A program made the position numbers and the translations under genes. The notes under the pieces were generated by a model. The model made no database searches. It worked only from the letters and a program-made list of their open reading frames with translations, and was not told the DNA's origin. This document shows positions 62,791 to 64,000 of a stretch of 64,000 nucleotides of DNA, in pieces; the stretch's first letter is position 1, and every line of letters begins with the position of its first letter. Source of the stretch: Streptomyces sp. L2 (GTDB taxonomy: Bacteria; Actinomycetota; Actinomycetes; Streptomycetales; Streptomycetaceae); the NCBI RefSeq assembly GCF_004124325.1, contig NZ_QBDT01000001.1, positions 3,844,001 through 3,908,000 of the forward strand. The letters are read 5' to 3'.

Positions 62791-63352
62791 GCAGCCAAGG
62801 CTACCGGTGCCCGGTCGCCGTCAACGACTCACTATTGCGACTCGCTCCTTGCGTACCGTTATGGGGCAATTGCGCAGAGTGTCGGGATGACTCGGAGGGG
62901 AGTCAATAAAAGCCCTCCCATTCCCCGGAAGGTGGCAGCGCGCGCTCCTGCGGTTGACTGGATTTCCTTGCCCGGAGCGGCACTTGAGTCGCCCGTTGTC
63001 CACAGGGATCCGCCTGGCGAAAGAGTTATCCACAGGCTGTGTGGAAAGTCTGTGGATTTCGGAATTGATCACTCCGGTACTTCGCGCCGGACTGAAGAAT
63101 TCCCCGCTCAAACCGGTGCGACACCCACTTTCGGGTGGAAAGGGGTCGCTCCAAAAGATGAACCAAAGGAAACGAGTGGACGAAGGGTGAGGTGCCGGAC
63201 GGTAGCCGCAACCGGGACGTCCAGGGTGATTTGTCGACCGACCGGCCTTCCCGTGTCGACTTGTCCCCAGGTCGAGAAGCTGACCTGTGGATAACTTCTG
63301 TGGATAACGAAGATATGCAGGTAGGACCGGCTGGCAGCAGTCTACGGCAGTG
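62791..63352. other. serS-pheA intergenic region with a DnaA-box cluster
   Basis: 562 bp without a gene, notably lower in GC than the genes around it. DnaA boxes: TTGTCCACA 62996-63004, TTATCCACA 63026-63034, TGTGGAAAG 63040-63048 (minus, variant), TGTGGATTT 63051-63059 (minus, variant), TTGTCCCCA 63261-63269 (variant), TGTGGATAA 63286-63294 and 63299-63307 (minus). Four are consensus or perfect, and the last two are spaced 13 bp apart. A DnaA titration or regulatory site is inferred. Confidence 0.72.
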
Positions 63353-64000
63353 TCAGAACCGGCCGTCCTGGCAGCGGGCCACCCAGTCGGACGCCGCCGC
63401 GAACTCCTCGTCCGAGGTGCCCTGCCGCGCGGTCGGCGCGTCGTCCACGGTGATGTCCGCCCGGGGGTAGGAGCCGAGGAAGCGCACCTGAAGGCAGATC
63501 CGCTTCAGGCCCATCAGCGTCTCGGCCACCCGCCGGTCGGAGATGTGGCCCTCGGCGTCGATGCAGAAGCAGTAGTTGCCGATGCCCGCGCCGGTCGGCC
63601 GGGACTGGAGCAGCATCAGGTTGATGCCGCGGGAGGCGAACTCGCCCAGCAGGTCGCGCAGGCCACCCGGGTGGTCGTCGCGCTGCCACAGCACGACGGA
63701 GGTCTTGTCCGCGCCGGTCGGAGCGGCGGGCCGGGCGGGCCGGCCGACCAGCACGAACCGGGTCTGCGCGTTCTCCGCGTCGTGGATCCCGGTCTCCAGG
63801 GCCTCCAGGCCGTACCGGGCGGCTGCGAACTCGCCCGCGAAGGCTGCGTCGTACCGCCCGTCCTGGACCAGCCGGGCGGCGTCGGCGTTCGAGGCGGCGG
63901 ACTCCCACAGGGCGTCCGGGAGGTTCTTCTTCAGCCAGTTGCGCACCTGCGGTTGGGCCGCCGGATGGGCGGAGACGGTCTTGATGTCGGAGAGCTTCGT
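63353..64000 (-). CDS. pheA: Prephenate dehydratase PheA, 5' end beyond window
   Basis: The C-terminal 215 or so residues of the enzyme that converts prephenate to phenylpyruvate. Visible parts include AASNADAARLVQDGRYDAAFAGEFAAARYGLE (catalytic half). The regulatory ACT domain has TSVVLWQRDDHPGGLRDLLGEFASRGINLMLLQSRPTGAGIGNYCF. LQSRPT is the phenylalanine-binding ESRP-like motif. The start codon lies right of the window. A DnaA-box-rich gap separates its end from serS. Confidence 0.93.
   Translation of the reverse strand, partial: TKLSDIKTVSAHPAAQPQVRNWLKKNLPDALWESAASNADAARLVQDGRYDAAFAGEFAAARYGLEALETGIHDAENAQTRFVLVGRPARPAAPTGADKTSVVLWQRDDHPGGLRDLLGEFASRGINLMLLQSRPTGAGIGNYCFCIDAEGHISDRRVAETLMGLKRICLQVRFLGSYPRADITVDDAPTARQGTSDEEFAAASDWVARCQDGRF

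Overview
The window is a high-GC, densely coded stretch of chromosome from a Streptomyces (or very close relative). The evidence is the developmental pair ssgR/ssgA, a fused CydCD, FemX next to a peptidoglycan synthase, the S6-SSB-S18-L9 cluster, a canonical Streptomyces Rex operator, and many copies of the Streptomyces ParB site. From memory, gene order matches the origin-proximal core of the S. coelicolor chromosome (murJ through pheA). This could not be checked by alignment. No rRNA, tRNA, CRISPR array, transposase or prophage was seen.

Layout. 1-9363: cell-envelope and tRNA maturation genes (murJ partial, DUF6049 membrane protein, cca, an MFS exporter, ino1, a PadR regulator with a near-perfect operator). 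9364-16853: wall assembly (class A PBP, a GT87-type membrane glycosyltransferase, a PLP alanine-racemase-like protein, FemX, a small membrane protein). 17127-18844: rpsF-ssb-rpsR-rplI. 19043-22321: MATE transporter and replicative helicase dnaB, separated by a DnaA-box-containing region. 22376-30836: accessory core genes (serine hydrolase, GNATs, MarR/MFS pair, Nudix, LysR, a membrane protein-ptpA-cystathionine lyase operon). 30894-33152: cupin, DUF5326, ssgR, ssgA. 33271-40228: YibE/F, riboswitch-controlled thiC, a membrane protein, a phosphoesterase, a LacI regulator. 40657-48911: hisC and the cydA-cydB-cydCD oxidase operon with a Rex site. 49044-55895: HAD phosphatase, LLM oxidoreductase, kptA, MerR, a hydrolase-dehydrogenase fusion and an M24 peptidase. 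56263-59803: two ABC ATPase/permease pairs. 60716-64000: HAD phosphatase, serS, a DnaA-box-rich gap and pheA (partial).

The strongest feature beyond the genes is chromosomal. Eleven perfect 14-bp parS sites (GTTTCACGTGAAAC) and several one-mismatch relatives lie between 6.1 and 45.0 kb, so the window is part of the ParB-loading centromere. Several sites are built into genes: one supplies a stop codon, one holds the likely start codon of cydCD, one lies inside a reading frame, and two degenerate ones sit inside the TPP riboswitch of thiC. Three form a 29-bp tandem repeat. Three DnaA-box groups (upstream of dnaB, 56.05-56.16 kb, 63.0-63.3 kb) also suggest replication control near the origin.

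The most unusual protein feature is the linker of CydCD, which carries about thirteen in-frame 11-residue repeats (33-bp units) next to a hairpin that looks like an intergenic element.
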